From Verrucomicrobiota bacterium JB024 (lineage in GTDB: Bacteria; Verrucomicrobiota; Verrucomicrobiia; Opitutales; Cerasicoccaceae), in contig JAUTCS010000047.1 in assembly GCA_030673825.1 (NCBI GenBank), forward strand, positions 1 to 37,695: DNA of 37,695 nt, read 5' to 3'. The notes beneath the pieces are model-generated. The model did not search any database. It was not told the DNA's origin and saw only the letters and a list, made by a program, of their open reading frames with translations. Made by a program: the position numbers and the translations under genes. Below are positions 14,981 to 23,110 of this stretch, in pieces (the first letter of the stretch is position 1; every line of letters starts with the position of its first letter).

Positions 14981-15862
14981 ATGAGTAACAATACGCACCT
15001 TCAGACACAGTCCCGCCGGGGCTTTTCCCTGATCGAGCTGCTGGCCGCGATCGCCGTCGTCGGCGTCCTCAGCAGCCTGACCTACGCGGTCACCGTCAAA
15101 GTCACCGAGCACGCCGCCCTGACCAACGAGAGCGCCGTGGCCCGCCAGATGGTTTCGGCCTTCCTGCTCTATCCGCAGGACAACGGGGGCAGCTTCATGC
15201 GGGGTAAGGGGACCGAGCCGCGCGGCAGCGTCACGGGCTTTCACGGGGAGACCCTTGAGCCCGGCGAGGAGGCCGCCATGCGCTGGCCCTGGAAGCTGGC
15301 CAACCTGATGAACGACGGCCCCCTGGGGCTGTTTATCAGCGACCACCACGACTACTTCGAGTATCTGAGCGCGCGTCAGGATGTCTACGGGGTCAGCTTG
15401 ACGCCGTCCATGGGACTGAACCTGACCTTTGTCGGCGGGAACTTCCGCAGCAGCACAGTCTCGCCGGAGGCGGTGATCTATGCCGACCGCCGTGACCGCG
15501 TGGGCTCGCCCAAGTTTCCGTACGACTACTGTGTGACGCGCCCGGATGTCGCCTACAACCCGAGCGAATTGATTGTGTTCGTCTCGACTTTCAGCGAATA
15601 CGCGGAGAACTGGGAAGATATCGGCTTTTACAGCGCAAATCCGCCCATCTCCCCGGATGGGGTCCACTGGGGCAGCTACACCGAGAGCATCCCCTCCAGC
15701 ATGGGATATGTCCACCTGCGCCACAACGATCAGGCCGTGGTCGCCATGCTTGACGGGAGCGTTTCCCTGATGGGCGAGGAAGAGCTGCGCGACATGCGCC
15801 ACTGGTCGAATCAGGCTATTCGCTATAATGATGAGAATTATAGCAATTTTACCCGTCAGTAG
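14981..15862 (+). CDS. H-X9-DG type pseudopilin (prepilin-type N-terminus)
   Basis: A 293-residue type II secretion/type IV pilin-like protein. The N-terminus has the prepilin peptidase site RRG-FSLIEL (cleavage after G14, Glu at +5) followed by a hydrophobic helix AAIAVVGVLSSLTYAV. Near the C-terminus is H-NDQAVVAML-DG, an exact H-X9-DG motif, which marks a large paralogous pseudopilin family in planctomycetes, verrucomicrobia and lentisphaerae. The function of that family is not established. It follows the InlB-repeat protein by 13 bp, so the two are likely co-expressed; the pseudopilin may help move or display its neighbour, which is inference. Three hairpins follow in the next 310 bp. Confidence 0.9.
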   Translation: MSNNTHLQTQSRRGFSLIELLAAIAVVGVLSSLTYAVTVKVTEHAALTNESAVARQMVSAFLLYPQDNGGSFMRGKGTEPRGSVTGFHGETLEPGEEAAMRWPWKLANLMNDGPLGLFISDHHDYFEYLSARQDVYGVSLTPSMGLNLTFVGGNFRSSTVSPEAVIYADRRDRVGSPKFPYDYCVTRPDVAYNPSELIVFVSTFSEYAENWEDIGFYSANPPISPDGVHWGSYTESIPSSMGYVHLRHNDQAVVAMLDGSVSLMGEEELRDMRHWSNQAIRYNDENYSNFTRQ

Positions 15863-16170
15863 GTGATAGATAAAGAAACGCGATCAAAACGTGCCGGGTT
15901 AACAGCTGGGACGGGCGGATAGGGTTCTTTTGTAAATAATATGCTATGGTTCGAAAAATGTGTTTTTTTAAAACCTTTTCGGGAACCTTTTCGACAATTT
16001 CGCGTCACAATCTTCCAGAGCAAGAGTTTTTGAGTTTTAGCAAGGAGTTCCGGCCTATCCGGAACGTTTTGGGGTAGAAACAGATACCGCCATTCCCGCA
16101 AGGGAATGGCGGTTATCATTTTAAGGGATTGCAAGCGCCGGGCAGGAGTGTCCGGCGCTTGCCTGTTTTT
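15863..16170 (+). terminator. Triple hairpin region after the pseudopilin gene
   Basis: No gene is visible in 15863-16394. Three hairpins follow one another: GTTCCGG/CCGGAAC (16047-16065) then GTTTT; a 12-bp stem with GCAA tetraloop, ACCGCCATTCCC/GGGAATGGCGGT (16086-16113), then TATCATTTT; and an 11-bp stem GCAAGCGCCGG/CCGGCGCTTGC (16131-16141 with 16152-16162) then CTGTTTTT. The last is the best intrinsic terminator. A 9-nt direct repeat ACCTTTTCG sits at 15973 and 15985. A small RNA between 15940 and 16170 is possible but no clear promoter is seen. Confidence 0.7.
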
Positions 16171-16179
16171 GGGGTGGCG

Positions 16180-16306
16180 TTGCCCGCGAAGTCACGCGAA
16201 GAAACCCCATGATACCGTTTCCTGTTTGGTTTGGGGAAATCCATTTAACCACGGATGGCCCGGATATGCCGATATCATCGGTGCCCTCCGTGCCATCCGT
16301 GGTTAA
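16180..16306. repeat. Two dispersed-repeat pieces: CGCGAAG arm and CACGGAT inverted pair
   Basis: 16180-16201 is a 22-nt copy of the CGCGAAG arm found at 23111 and 31160 (one mismatch). 16245-16306 is a compact inverted repeat: both ends read TTAACCACGGATGG inward, with degenerate second and third 9-nt units, and only 3 nt separate the arms. It lies between the convergent genes for the pseudopilin and glutamine synthetase. Confidence 0.75.
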
Positions 16307-16319
16307 GCCATTCTCGCGC

Positions 16320-16351
16320 AAAAAAACGGCGCTCCGAGAGGGAGCGCCGTT
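16320..16351 (-). terminator. glnII terminator
   Basis: On the minus strand an 11-bp stem AACGGCGCTCC/GGAGCGCCGTT (16325-16335 with 16341-16351) is followed by seven T, 43 bp past the glutamine synthetase stop. Confidence 0.9.
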
Positions 16352-16394
16352 GGAAATAGGCGGGATCGGCGTTTCGGCCGGTGTTAACCGAGGG

Positions 16395-17408
16395 TTACTT
16401 GGTCGGGACTTCCGCGATGGTCTGGAGCACGCGGGAGCAGATCCGGTAGGGATCGCCCTGCGAGTTCGGACGGCGGTCTTCCAGGTAGCCCTTGTAGTCG
16501 TTCTTCACGAAGCTGTGGGGGACGCGGATGGAAGCACCACGGTCGGCCACACCCCAGGAGAACTTGTCGATCGACTGGGTTTCGTGCAGACCGGTCAGAC
16601 GCAGATGGTTGTCCGGGCCGTAAGCGGCGATGTGCTCGTCCTTGTTCTTTTCAAAGGCGTCCATGAGCTTGAGGAAGTATTCCTTGCCGCCGACGGTGCG
16701 CAGGTACTCGGTCGAGAAGTTGCAGTGCATGCCGGAGCCGTTCCAGTCGCCCTTGAAGGGCTTGCAGTGCCATTCGACGTCGATGCAGTACTTTTCGCAC
16801 AGGCGGGAAAGCAGGTAGCGGGCGACCCAGATGTCGTCGGCGCACTTCTTGGAACCCTTGGCGAAGACCTGGAATTCCCACTGGCCCTTGGCCACTTCGG
16901 CGTTGATGCCTTCGTGGTTGATGCCGGCAGCGAGGCAGAGGTCGAGGTGCTCGTCCACGATCTGTCGGGCGATATCACCGACATTCTGGTAGCCGACGCC
17001 GGTGTAGTACGGGCCCTGGGGGCTCGGGAAGCCGCCGTCCTTGGGCCAGCCCAGCGGGCGACCGTCGCGGAAAAGGAAGTATTCCTGCTCCAGACCGAAC
17101 CATGCGTTTTCGTCATCCAGGATGGTGGCGCGCATGTTGGTGGGATGGGGCTCGCCGGTCGGCAGCATGACTTCGCACATCACGATGAAGCCATTAGGAC
17201 GGGCGGCATCGGGATAGAGGGCGACGGGCTTGAGGATACAGTCCGAGCTGTGGCCTTCAGCCTGCTGCGTCGAACTACCGTCAAAACCCCACTCGGGGCA
17301 GTCGTCGATGCTCTTGGGAGCCTTGTCGGCGAGGCGGGTTTTACCACGGAGATTCGGCACGGGCTGGTAGCCATCGAGCCAAATGTATTCTAGCTTGTAT
17401 TTTGTCAT
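16395..17408 (-). CDS. glnII: Glutamine synthetase type II (GSII)
   Basis: ATP-dependent ligation of ammonia to glutamate. The 337-residue protein belongs to the eukaryote-like GSII class (about 330-370 aa), not the 470-residue GSI. Motifs are EYIWLDGYQ near the start, WGFDGSSTQQAEG, WFGLEQEYFLF, the ammonia/Glu-binding region YYTGVGYQNVGD, INAEVAKGQWEFQV, NGSGMHCNFSTEYLR and ADRGASIRVP. GSII occurs in rhizobia, streptomycetes and planctomycete/verrucomicrobia relatives. It lacks the GSI adenylylation region, so it is unlikely to be controlled by GlnE. It stands alone, divergent from the kinase-like gene, with its own terminator. No Shine-Dalgarno motif. Confidence 0.96.
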   Translation of the reverse strand: MTKYKLEYIWLDGYQPVPNLRGKTRLADKAPKSIDDCPEWGFDGSSTQQAEGHSSDCILKPVALYPDAARPNGFIVMCEVMLPTGEPHPTNMRATILDDENAWFGLEQEYFLFRDGRPLGWPKDGGFPSPQGPYYTGVGYQNVGDIARQIVDEHLDLCLAAGINHEGINAEVAKGQWEFQVFAKGSKKCADDIWVARYLLSRLCEKYCIDVEWHCKPFKGDWNGSGMHCNFSTEYLRTVGGKEYFLKLMDAFEKNKDEHIAAYGPDNHLRLTGLHETQSIDKFSWGVADRGASIRVPHSFVKNDYKGYLEDRRPNSQGDPYRICSRVLQTIAEVPTK

Positions 17409-17532
17409 GGGTTGTTATGTGTTCGAAGCAGTTGGTTGACCGGGACAGCTAAACCATCCCTTTCTCTTTTGATTGAGGGTCAGAACGTTTCAGCAAAAGC
17501 GGTGCCAGTTTGTCAATTTGGTAAATTTTTTC

Positions 17533-17985
17533 ATGCAGGATATTAAGGACACTAAACAGGCCAGTGTGAGAATCACATATGATGGCCGGGTCCACAAGCG
17601 CTATCGTGGGCCGCTGGCCCGCCAGCGCTATGAAAACGAGTCCCGCGTCCTGCGTTACCTGGAAGAAAAGGGCTGCGATTTTGTCCCCCGGCTGCTCCAC
17701 GCCGAGCTCGGGGACGGTAATGGCTATATTGTGACCACCAACTGTGGCAAGGTGGTCGATAAAATTTCGCCCGAAAAGGCCGAGTCGCTCTTCAAGGAGC
17801 TGGAAGAGACCTACGGGGTGCGCCATGAGGACCGCTACCCGCGTAATATCACCTACAACGATTGGACCGGCAAATTCAACGTGATCGACTTCGAGTTCGC
17901 CACCATCCTGGAAACCGGGGAGGGGTTGACCCTTGACGAGGTCGAGGAAGAGCGGCGCGAAAGCGGCTGGGAGCGCAAGGACTAA
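17533..17985 (+). CDS. Minimal protein-kinase-like protein
   Basis: A 150-residue protein I do not recognise by name but which has kinase-fold landmarks in order: a possible ATP lysine in GRVHKRYRG (K22), a helix-C-like Glu in YENESRVLRYLEE (E35), a hinge-like YIVTTNCGK (65-73), the catalytic loop H98-E-D100-RYPR-N105 (HxDxxxxN) and a metal-binding D119 in NVIDFEFA, equivalent to DFG. There is no Gly-rich loop, no C-lobe beyond the DFG position and no membrane segment. That makes it much smaller than Ser/Thr kinases (about 260 aa) and nearer RIO/LPS-kinase/APH-type cores. The TTG at 17473 is a less likely start. It is followed after 20 bp by a PP2C phosphatase, suggesting a paired kinase/phosphatase. 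It may be a pseudokinase. Confidence 0.8.
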   Translation: MQDIKDTKQASVRITYDGRVHKRYRGPLARQRYENESRVLRYLEEKGCDFVPRLLHAELGDGNGYIVTTNCGKVVDKISPEKAESLFKELEETYGVRHEDRYPRNITYNDWTGKFNVIDFEFATILETGEGLTLDEVEEERRESGWERKD

Positions 17986-18005
17986 AAGACCCGCGGAACG
18001 GCTTT

Positions 18006-18839
18006 ATGAGTGAACCGGACGAGACTTCACGGCCCCCCCAGGTAACCTGGTCGGGCATGACCCATCCCGGCCGGTTCCGCCAGAACAACGAGGACGCCTT
18101 TCTCGCCCTCACTGTGGACCCGCAGGAGATGCGCCTGCTGGGCAAGGACGGCTCGGCCCCCATGGACGGGTGCGACTTTATCTTCGCCGTCAGCGACGGG
18201 ATGGGCGGGGCCAACGCCGGGGAGTTCGCCAGCCGTATCGCGGTGGACCGCATCTCCCATACCCTGCCGCGTAGCTTCTGGCTCGGGGCGCAGGGCATGC
18301 GCCGGGGCGCGGGCGAGTGGCTGGACAACCTTTTTTCTGAAATCCACACCGAGATGGGCCGGATGGGGCGCTTTTACCCCGAATGCGCGGGCATGGGGGC
18401 GACCCTGAGCCTGTGCTGGTTCTCACCGGGGCGGATGAACTTCGCCCACATCGGCGACAGCCGTATCTACTACTGGCCCAAGGGTGGCGAGCTGCGCCAG
18501 ATCTCCGAAGACCACACCCACGTGGGCTGGCTCCTGCGCACCGGCCAGATCACCGAGAGCCAGGCGCGTTTCCACCCCGGCAAAAGCGGCCTTCAGCAGG
18601 TGCTCGGGGGCAACGTCCGTACCATCGACCCGCAGATCGGCGTGGTCGATGTTGAGCCGGGCGACCGCTTCGTGCTCACCACCGACGGGATCTCCGACGG
18701 GCTTTCCCGCCGGGGCATTCAGAGTGTGCTCGAAAAGCCTCCCCTGCCGGAAAAATCCGTCTCCCAGCGTCTGATCGACGAGTCCATGGGCAACCTCAGC
18801 CGCGACAACCTCACCGCCCTCGTCGTCGAGGTGGCGTGA
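18006..18839 (+). CDS. PP2C-family Ser/Thr protein phosphatase
   Basis: Mn/Mg-dependent phosphatase of 277 aa, the size of a bare PPM catalytic domain. Motifs in order: RFRQNNEDAF (D30), IFAVSDGMGGANAGEFAS (D64), GMGATLSLCW, NFAHIGDSRIYYW, QISEDHTHV, RFVLTTDGISDGLS and NLSRDNLTALVV, so all metal-binding aspartates are present. No membrane segment or extra sensor domain. It lies 20 bp after the kinase-like gene on the same strand, so the two are probably co-transcribed and may act on the same targets. A nested inverted repeat begins 10 bp after its stop. Confidence 0.94.
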   Translation: MSEPDETSRPPQVTWSGMTHPGRFRQNNEDAFLALTVDPQEMRLLGKDGSAPMDGCDFIFAVSDGMGGANAGEFASRIAVDRISHTLPRSFWLGAQGMRRGAGEWLDNLFSEIHTEMGRMGRFYPECAGMGATLSLCWFSPGRMNFAHIGDSRIYYWPKGGELRQISEDHTHVGWLLRTGQITESQARFHPGKSGLQQVLGGNVRTIDPQIGVVDVEPGDRFVLTTDGISDGLSRRGIQSVLEKPPLPEKSVSQRLIDESMGNLSRDNLTALVVEVA

Positions 18840-18849
18840 GGAGGGGGAA

Positions 18850-19032
18850 TTAACCACAGAGAGCACAGAGTCGTTGCTCCTGTGCCACACTCCTTCTTGC
18901 GGTTTTGATCATTCGATCTTTAACCACGGATAACACGGATGGCACAGATAAATATCTTCTATCCGAGCTATCCGTGTTATCCGTGGTTAAAAAAGCCTCT
19001 TATTCCCACTCCTCTGTGTCCTCTGTGGTTAA
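18850..19032. repeat. Nested inverted repeat: CACGGAT element inside CACAGAG element
   Basis: Outer arms 18850-18870 and 19012-19032 (19 of 21 positions complementary, CACAGAG units) enclose inner arms 18920-18949 and 18961-18990 (27 of 30, CACGGAT units). All four arms begin with TTAACCAC at their outer edge. The structure fills the space between the convergent PP2C and flavoprotein genes, and reads like one element inserted into another. Confidence 0.85.
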
Positions 19033-19038
19033 TTCCCC

Positions 19039-20415
19039 TCATCCCTCCAGCACGTCTTCGAGCGGGTAGGTCCAGATCTCGGAGAGGGTGGGGTGGTACC
19101 AGTGGGTTTTGAGCAGGTCGGCGGCGGTGGCTTTGAGGGCGATGCCGACCGCGAGGCTGTGGATGAGCTCGGAGCCGTCCTTGCCCACACACTCGGCCCC
19201 GAGGACGCGCCCGGTGCCCTTTTCGGCAAAAACTTTGACGTAGCCGTGCTTGGCCTCCATGAGGATGGACTTGCCGTGGTCATCGAAGGGGTAGTCCGCG
19301 CTGACGTAGTCGATGCCGCGGGCCTTGAGCTCCTTTTCGGGAATACCCGCGTAGGCGATCTGCGGGTCGGTGAAAACAATGGACACGAGCGCGTCGTAAT
19401 CCACCGGCTGGGCCGGGCGACCCGTGGCGTGACGGGCGGCCAATTCGCCCTGGAGGATGGCGACATGGACGATCTCGTACGGCCCGGCCACGTCCCCGGC
19501 GGCGTAAATCGCGGGGTTGCTCGTCTGCTGGAACTCGTCGGTGCGGATGTGCCCATCGGACAGCAACTCGACGCCCGCACGGTCGAGACAGAGGCCGCCG
19601 GTGGCGGGGCTGCGGCCCAGGGCGTTGAGCAGGTGGGCGGCTTCGCGAACCAGTGTTTTCCCCTCATGTTCGAAGCTCACGCGGAAGCCCTTGGCGGTGC
19701 GCTCGACTTGTTTTATGTGCGTGTCGGTGATCAACTCGATGCCTTCGCCACGGAAGACCTCCTCGATCACGGTCGCGGATTCGGGCGAGTGCTCTTTTAA
19801 AATGTGCGGGCTGCGCTGGATCTGGGTGACACGGCTACCGAGGCGGTGCAGGAGCTGCGCCAGCTCGCAAGCGACGACCCCGCCGCCGAGCACGATGACC
19901 GACTCGGGCAGGCGGTCGAGCTCCAGCACGTCGTCGCTGGTCCAGGGGGCGGACTCCTTCAGGCCGGGGACAGGCGGCCAGGAGACGACCGAGCCGGTCG
20001 CCACGAGAAAGGCGTCCGCCGTCAGCACGGTGCCGTCGTCGAGGGTGAGCTCGCGCGCGCCGCTGAAGCGCGCCCGGTGGCGGTAGAGCGTGAAGCGGTC
20101 CGAGGCGAGCTGCTCCTGCCGGTACTCGGCGAACTCCGCGATGGTGTCGAGCTTGCGCTTGTGCAGGCGGGGCATGTCGGCCTTGGCCACGGGGATGGTC
20201 AGGCCGAAGCGGTCGGCCAGCCGGGCCAGGTGCAGGACCTCGGCAGAGTAGATGAGGGTCTTCGAGGGCATGCACCCGCGCAGGATGCACAGGCCCCCGA
20301 GCGGGTCCCCGCCGTCAACAATGGCGACGCGCTCGCGGGTTTCTCGGGCGGTGCGGGCAGCGGCGTAACCGGCGCTGCCGCCCCCGATCACGATGAAGTC
20401 AAAATGTTCGGCCAT
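19039..20415 (-). CDS. Pyridine nucleotide-disulfide oxidoreductase, mercuric-reductase-like
   Basis: FAD- and NAD(P)H-dependent flavoprotein of 458 aa in the dihydrolipoamide dehydrogenase/MerA/glutathione reductase group. It shows an N-terminal FAD site VIGGGSAGYAAARTA (9-23), the redox-active pair C43-ILRG-C48 (CX4C) in GGLCILRGCMPSK, a second nucleotide site VIVLGGGVVACELAQLL, the FAD motif AIYAAGDVAG and the dimer-interface His-Glu pair in HWYHPTLSEIW. There is no N-terminal HMA domain and no C-terminal vicinal Cys pair, so a true mercuric reductase is unlikely. No pyruvate or glycine dehydrogenase genes are near, which argues against a dedicated E3. The substrate is unknown. Confidence 0.88.
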   Translation of the reverse strand: MAEHFDFIVIGGGSAGYAAARTARETRERVAIVDGGDPLGGLCILRGCMPSKTLIYSAEVLHLARLADRFGLTIPVAKADMPRLHKRKLDTIAEFAEYRQEQLASDRFTLYRHRARFSGARELTLDDGTVLTADAFLVATGSVVSWPPVPGLKESAPWTSDDVLELDRLPESVIVLGGGVVACELAQLLHRLGSRVTQIQRSPHILKEHSPESATVIEEVFRGEGIELITDTHIKQVERTAKGFRVSFEHEGKTLVREAAHLLNALGRSPATGGLCLDRAGVELLSDGHIRTDEFQQTSNPAIYAAGDVAGPYEIVHVAILQGELAARHATGRPAQPVDYDALVSIVFTDPQIAYAGIPEKELKARGIDYVSADYPFDDHGKSILMEAKHGYVKVFAEKGTGRVLGAECVGKDGSELIHSLAVGIALKATAADLLKTHWYHPTLSEIWTYPLEDVLEG

Positions 20416-20508
20416 GAGAAATTCTAAGGGTTTGAGAGGTGGACGGCGGGATAAAACATTGCCGTGTCCTTGGGAACACTTAGTCTAGCGGCTCTGTCTG
20501 CCCTTACA

Positions 20509-22035
20509 ATGCCGGAGTTCACGAAAGCCCTCATCGCCCTTTGCCTGCTCATGCTGCCGCCTGTCGCCGTCTCGGCCGCTCCGGCCTTTGATCCGGATAA
20601 TCCCCCCGAGGGGCTCTTTTCACAGGAGTGGATGGAGGTGTATCTGCTCGGGCAAAAGGTCGGCTACTCGACGCTGACCCTGCGCCGCGACGGGGACGAG
20701 ATCACCACCGTGACCAAGACCCTGATGGAGGTGAAACGCGGGGCCGTGCCGATGTCTTTTGAGACGCAGGAGTTGACGACCGAAACGCTCGCGGGCGAGC
20801 CCTTGGGCTTCCGGGCGGAGATCAACATGTCGGGCCAGCCCGTCGTCCAGAGCGGCCAGGTCGCGGACGGTCAGCTTACCCTGACCCAGACCCAGCAGGG
20901 CCGCGCCCAGAGCCGCCAGTTGCCTTACCCGGACGGGGCGCTTATGACCTGGGGCCTCATGCGCAAAACGCTGGACCTGCCGCTGGAGCCGGGGGCGTCC
21001 TTTAGCGAGCAGATGTACAGTCCTTCGCTTTCGACCGACGCCGCGCTCGCGGTGGATTACGAGGTGATCGGCCCCGAGACGATCACCCTGCACGGGGAGG
21101 AGGTGCCCGCCTGGCGCGCACTCATGACGATGAAGCTGGGCGGGAGCGCCATTCCCACCACCATCTGGACCGATGAAAACCAGCGTGTGCTCAAGACCTC
21201 GGCCAACATCATGGGCATGCCGATGGAGATGGTCAGCGCCACGCAGGAGCAGGCGATGAAGGGCTTCGCCCCGGCGGAGATTTTCGAGTCCAACCTCATC
21301 ACCCTCAACCGCGCCATCCCCGCCGATGCGCAGGAGGTCGTTTACCGCGTGACGGTGGACGGGGCGCACCCGGACCTGAATCTGCCCGAGGGCGACTACC
21401 AAAAGGTCGAGCGCGTCGGGGTGGGCGAGTTCCTCGTCACCGTGACCCGCGCCGACCATGCCCAGTTGCCGCGCACCCTGCCCAAGCTGGATATGAGTGT
21501 CTGGGGCGAGTACCTGGAGCCGAACCTCATCCTCGACACGCAGGACGAGAAGGTCGTCGAGGTCGCGCACAAGATCACCGGCGCGGCACAGGACAAGGTG
21601 GCGCAGGCCGACCAGCTCCGTGTCGTGGTTTCCAACTACATCGACGACAAGAATCTCAGCGTGGGCTTTGCCACGGCCAGCGAAGTGGCCCGCGACCCGC
21701 AGGGCGATTGCAGCGAGCATGCCGTGTTACTGGCTGCGGTGGGCCGCGTCTGGGGCATCCCCTCGCGCTGCGTGGCCGGGCTGGTGTACCTGCCGCAGAT
21801 GAAGGACGCCTCCGGCCAGCTTCTCGACAACGTCATGGGTTACCACATGTGGACCCAGTTTTACCTAGGCGGCCAGTGGGTGGATTTCGACGCCGCCCTG
21901 GCAGAGTCCGAGTGCTCGCCTACGCGCCTGGCGCTGATGACCTCTTCCCTCCAGGAAACGTCCATGTCCGAGCTGGGCCTGGCGCTGCTGGACCTGATCG
22001 GCCAGATAACCGTCGAAGTTGAATCTGTAAAATGA
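20509..22035 (+). CDS. Exported transglutaminase-like protein
   Basis: A 508-residue exported protein. Signal peptide of about 26 residues (MPEFTKALIALCLLMLPPVA, then SAAPA), a large beta-rich N-terminal part, and a C-terminal transglutaminase-like cysteine-protease fold with the triad C401 (QGDCSEHAVLLAAVGR), H446 (YHMWTQFYLGG) and D459 (WVDFDAAL). Such domains in bacteria act as peptidases or cross-linking enzymes; the substrate is unknown. I start at the ATG at 20509; a GTG at 20464 would add 15 residues before the basic N-region. A possible promoter TTGCCG-16-TAGTCT (20459-20486) fits this start with a short leader. The stop overlaps the lipoprotein gene by 4 nt (ATGA). Confidence 0.88.
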   Translation: MPEFTKALIALCLLMLPPVAVSAAPAFDPDNPPEGLFSQEWMEVYLLGQKVGYSTLTLRRDGDEITTVTKTLMEVKRGAVPMSFETQELTTETLAGEPLGFRAEINMSGQPVVQSGQVADGQLTLTQTQQGRAQSRQLPYPDGALMTWGLMRKTLDLPLEPGASFSEQMYSPSLSTDAALAVDYEVIGPETITLHGEEVPAWRALMTMKLGGSAIPTTIWTDENQRVLKTSANIMGMPMEMVSATQEQAMKGFAPAEIFESNLITLNRAIPADAQEVVYRVTVDGAHPDLNLPEGDYQKVERVGVGEFLVTVTRADHAQLPRTLPKLDMSVWGEYLEPNLILDTQDEKVVEVAHKITGAAQDKVAQADQLRVVVSNYIDDKNLSVGFATASEVARDPQGDCSEHAVLLAAVGRVWGIPSRCVAGLVYLPQMKDASGQLLDNVMGYHMWTQFYLGGQWVDFDAALAESECSPTRLALMTSSLQETSMSELGLALLDLIGQITVEVESVK

Positions 22036-23078
22036 AGACCGCCTCCCGCCTCCTCCTCACCACCTGCGTGGCCGCTGTGGCCCTCACGCTGGCAGGCTGC
22101 TCGAAAAAGCAGCCCGCCCCCGTCGCCGAAAAGGCCCCCCCTCCGCCTCCTCAGCCGACGGTGGTGCCGATCACGACCGGACGGGTCGAGTTGACGGACA
22201 TGCCGGACATGGACGGGGCGGACCTCTCCGGTGTGGAGATCATCGTTTTGGACAAGCTCACCCCCGAGCTGATCATGCTGTTGAGTGAGCAGCACAACTG
22301 CTACACGGACCTGATGGCTCCGCCACCCGAGCCGGAGCCCCAGGCGGATGACACCGCCCCGGCACCGGACGGGACGACGAGCGGGCTGGAGCTGCTTAGC
22401 GACCGCGACCGCGACCGCCTTGACGAGATGCTGACCGAACTCAAGGGCAAGGTCCCGCCTCCGTTGAAGTCCTCCTTCACCGTCAACGGCGACATGCGCG
22501 ACTTCGAGAGCCGCAAGTCCCTCTACGAGCGCTACGAAAAACCGATCAGCACCCTCACCCTGGAGAACATGGTTCCCGTGCTTCAGCAGATCGGGGAGAA
22601 CATGCGCGCCGACTACGACCTGCTGGTGAAGGAGACCGAGTCCGGTGATGACAGGCGAGTGCTCCAGGCCAAGGCCGACATCAACTGGATGGCCTCCCTG
22701 AGCGAATACATGCAGGACTACGAGCGGCTGGTGCGCCGCTACGACTCGCTGCGCCGCCGCGCCCTGCTGCGGGACGCGCGCAGCAGCAGCCGTTCGTCTT
22801 CCTCTTCTTCCGTCCCTTCCGGCCAGGCGGCGCAGGTGGCTTTCGATCGTTTCCAGATGGACAACGCCATGAACCTCCAGGTCGTCTGCTACAAGGACGC
22901 CCTCGGGACCGCCTTCGCACAGGCCGACGGGACCTTTGAGGTCAAGGGGCACGGCATCTTGCTGGCCCGGATCGACGACGAGCACATGCGCCCGCTGTTT
23001 TTCCGTGAGGGCATGAAGCCGCCGACGATCAGCTTCGCCGATATCGAGCAGTCCGAGCAGACCGTTCAGCCCGAGTGA
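22032..23078 (+). CDS. Lipoprotein of unknown function, coupled to the transglutaminase gene
   Basis: A 348-residue predicted lipoprotein. The signal peptide ends in the lipobox LTLAGC (C23), followed by SKK and a Pro-rich linker. The body has a central acidic helical stretch (SDRDRDRLDEMLTELKGKV), a likely coiled-coil or helical part at about 195-250 (SLSEYMQDYERLVRRYDSLRRR), a Ser-rich run (SSSRSSSSSS, about 254-263) and a C-terminal domain of unknown type. No known domain is recognised. Its ATG overlaps the stop of the transglutaminase gene by 4 nt, so the two are translationally coupled and may form an envelope complex. Confidence 0.85.
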   Translation: MKTASRLLLTTCVAAVALTLAGCSKKQPAPVAEKAPPPPPQPTVVPITTGRVELTDMPDMDGADLSGVEIIVLDKLTPELIMLLSEQHNCYTDLMAPPPEPEPQADDTAPAPDGTTSGLELLSDRDRDRLDEMLTELKGKVPPPLKSSFTVNGDMRDFESRKSLYERYEKPISTLTLENMVPVLQQIGENMRADYDLLVKETESGDDRRVLQAKADINWMASLSEYMQDYERLVRRYDSLRRRALLRDARSSSRSSSSSSVPSGQAAQVAFDRFQMDNAMNLQVVCYKDALGTAFAQADGTFEVKGHGILLARIDDEHMRPLFFREGMKPPTISFADIEQSEQTVQPE

Positions 23079-23110
23079 GGGGCTTTCTCAATCAGGCAAA
23101 ATAAAAGAGC

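Noticed and set aside
17473-17532. TTG-started extension of the kinase-like protein
   Set aside because: The ATG at 17533 is better; the extra 20 residues overlap the likely promoter region between divergent genes.
18850-19032. Possible CRISPR array
   Set aside because: Units are 9 nt, without spacers of equal size, arranged as inverted pairs, and no cas genes are present.
19039-20415. Mercuric reductase (merA)
   Set aside because: Lacks the C-terminal vicinal cysteines and any mer neighbours; kept as a generic flavoprotein disulfide oxidoreductase.
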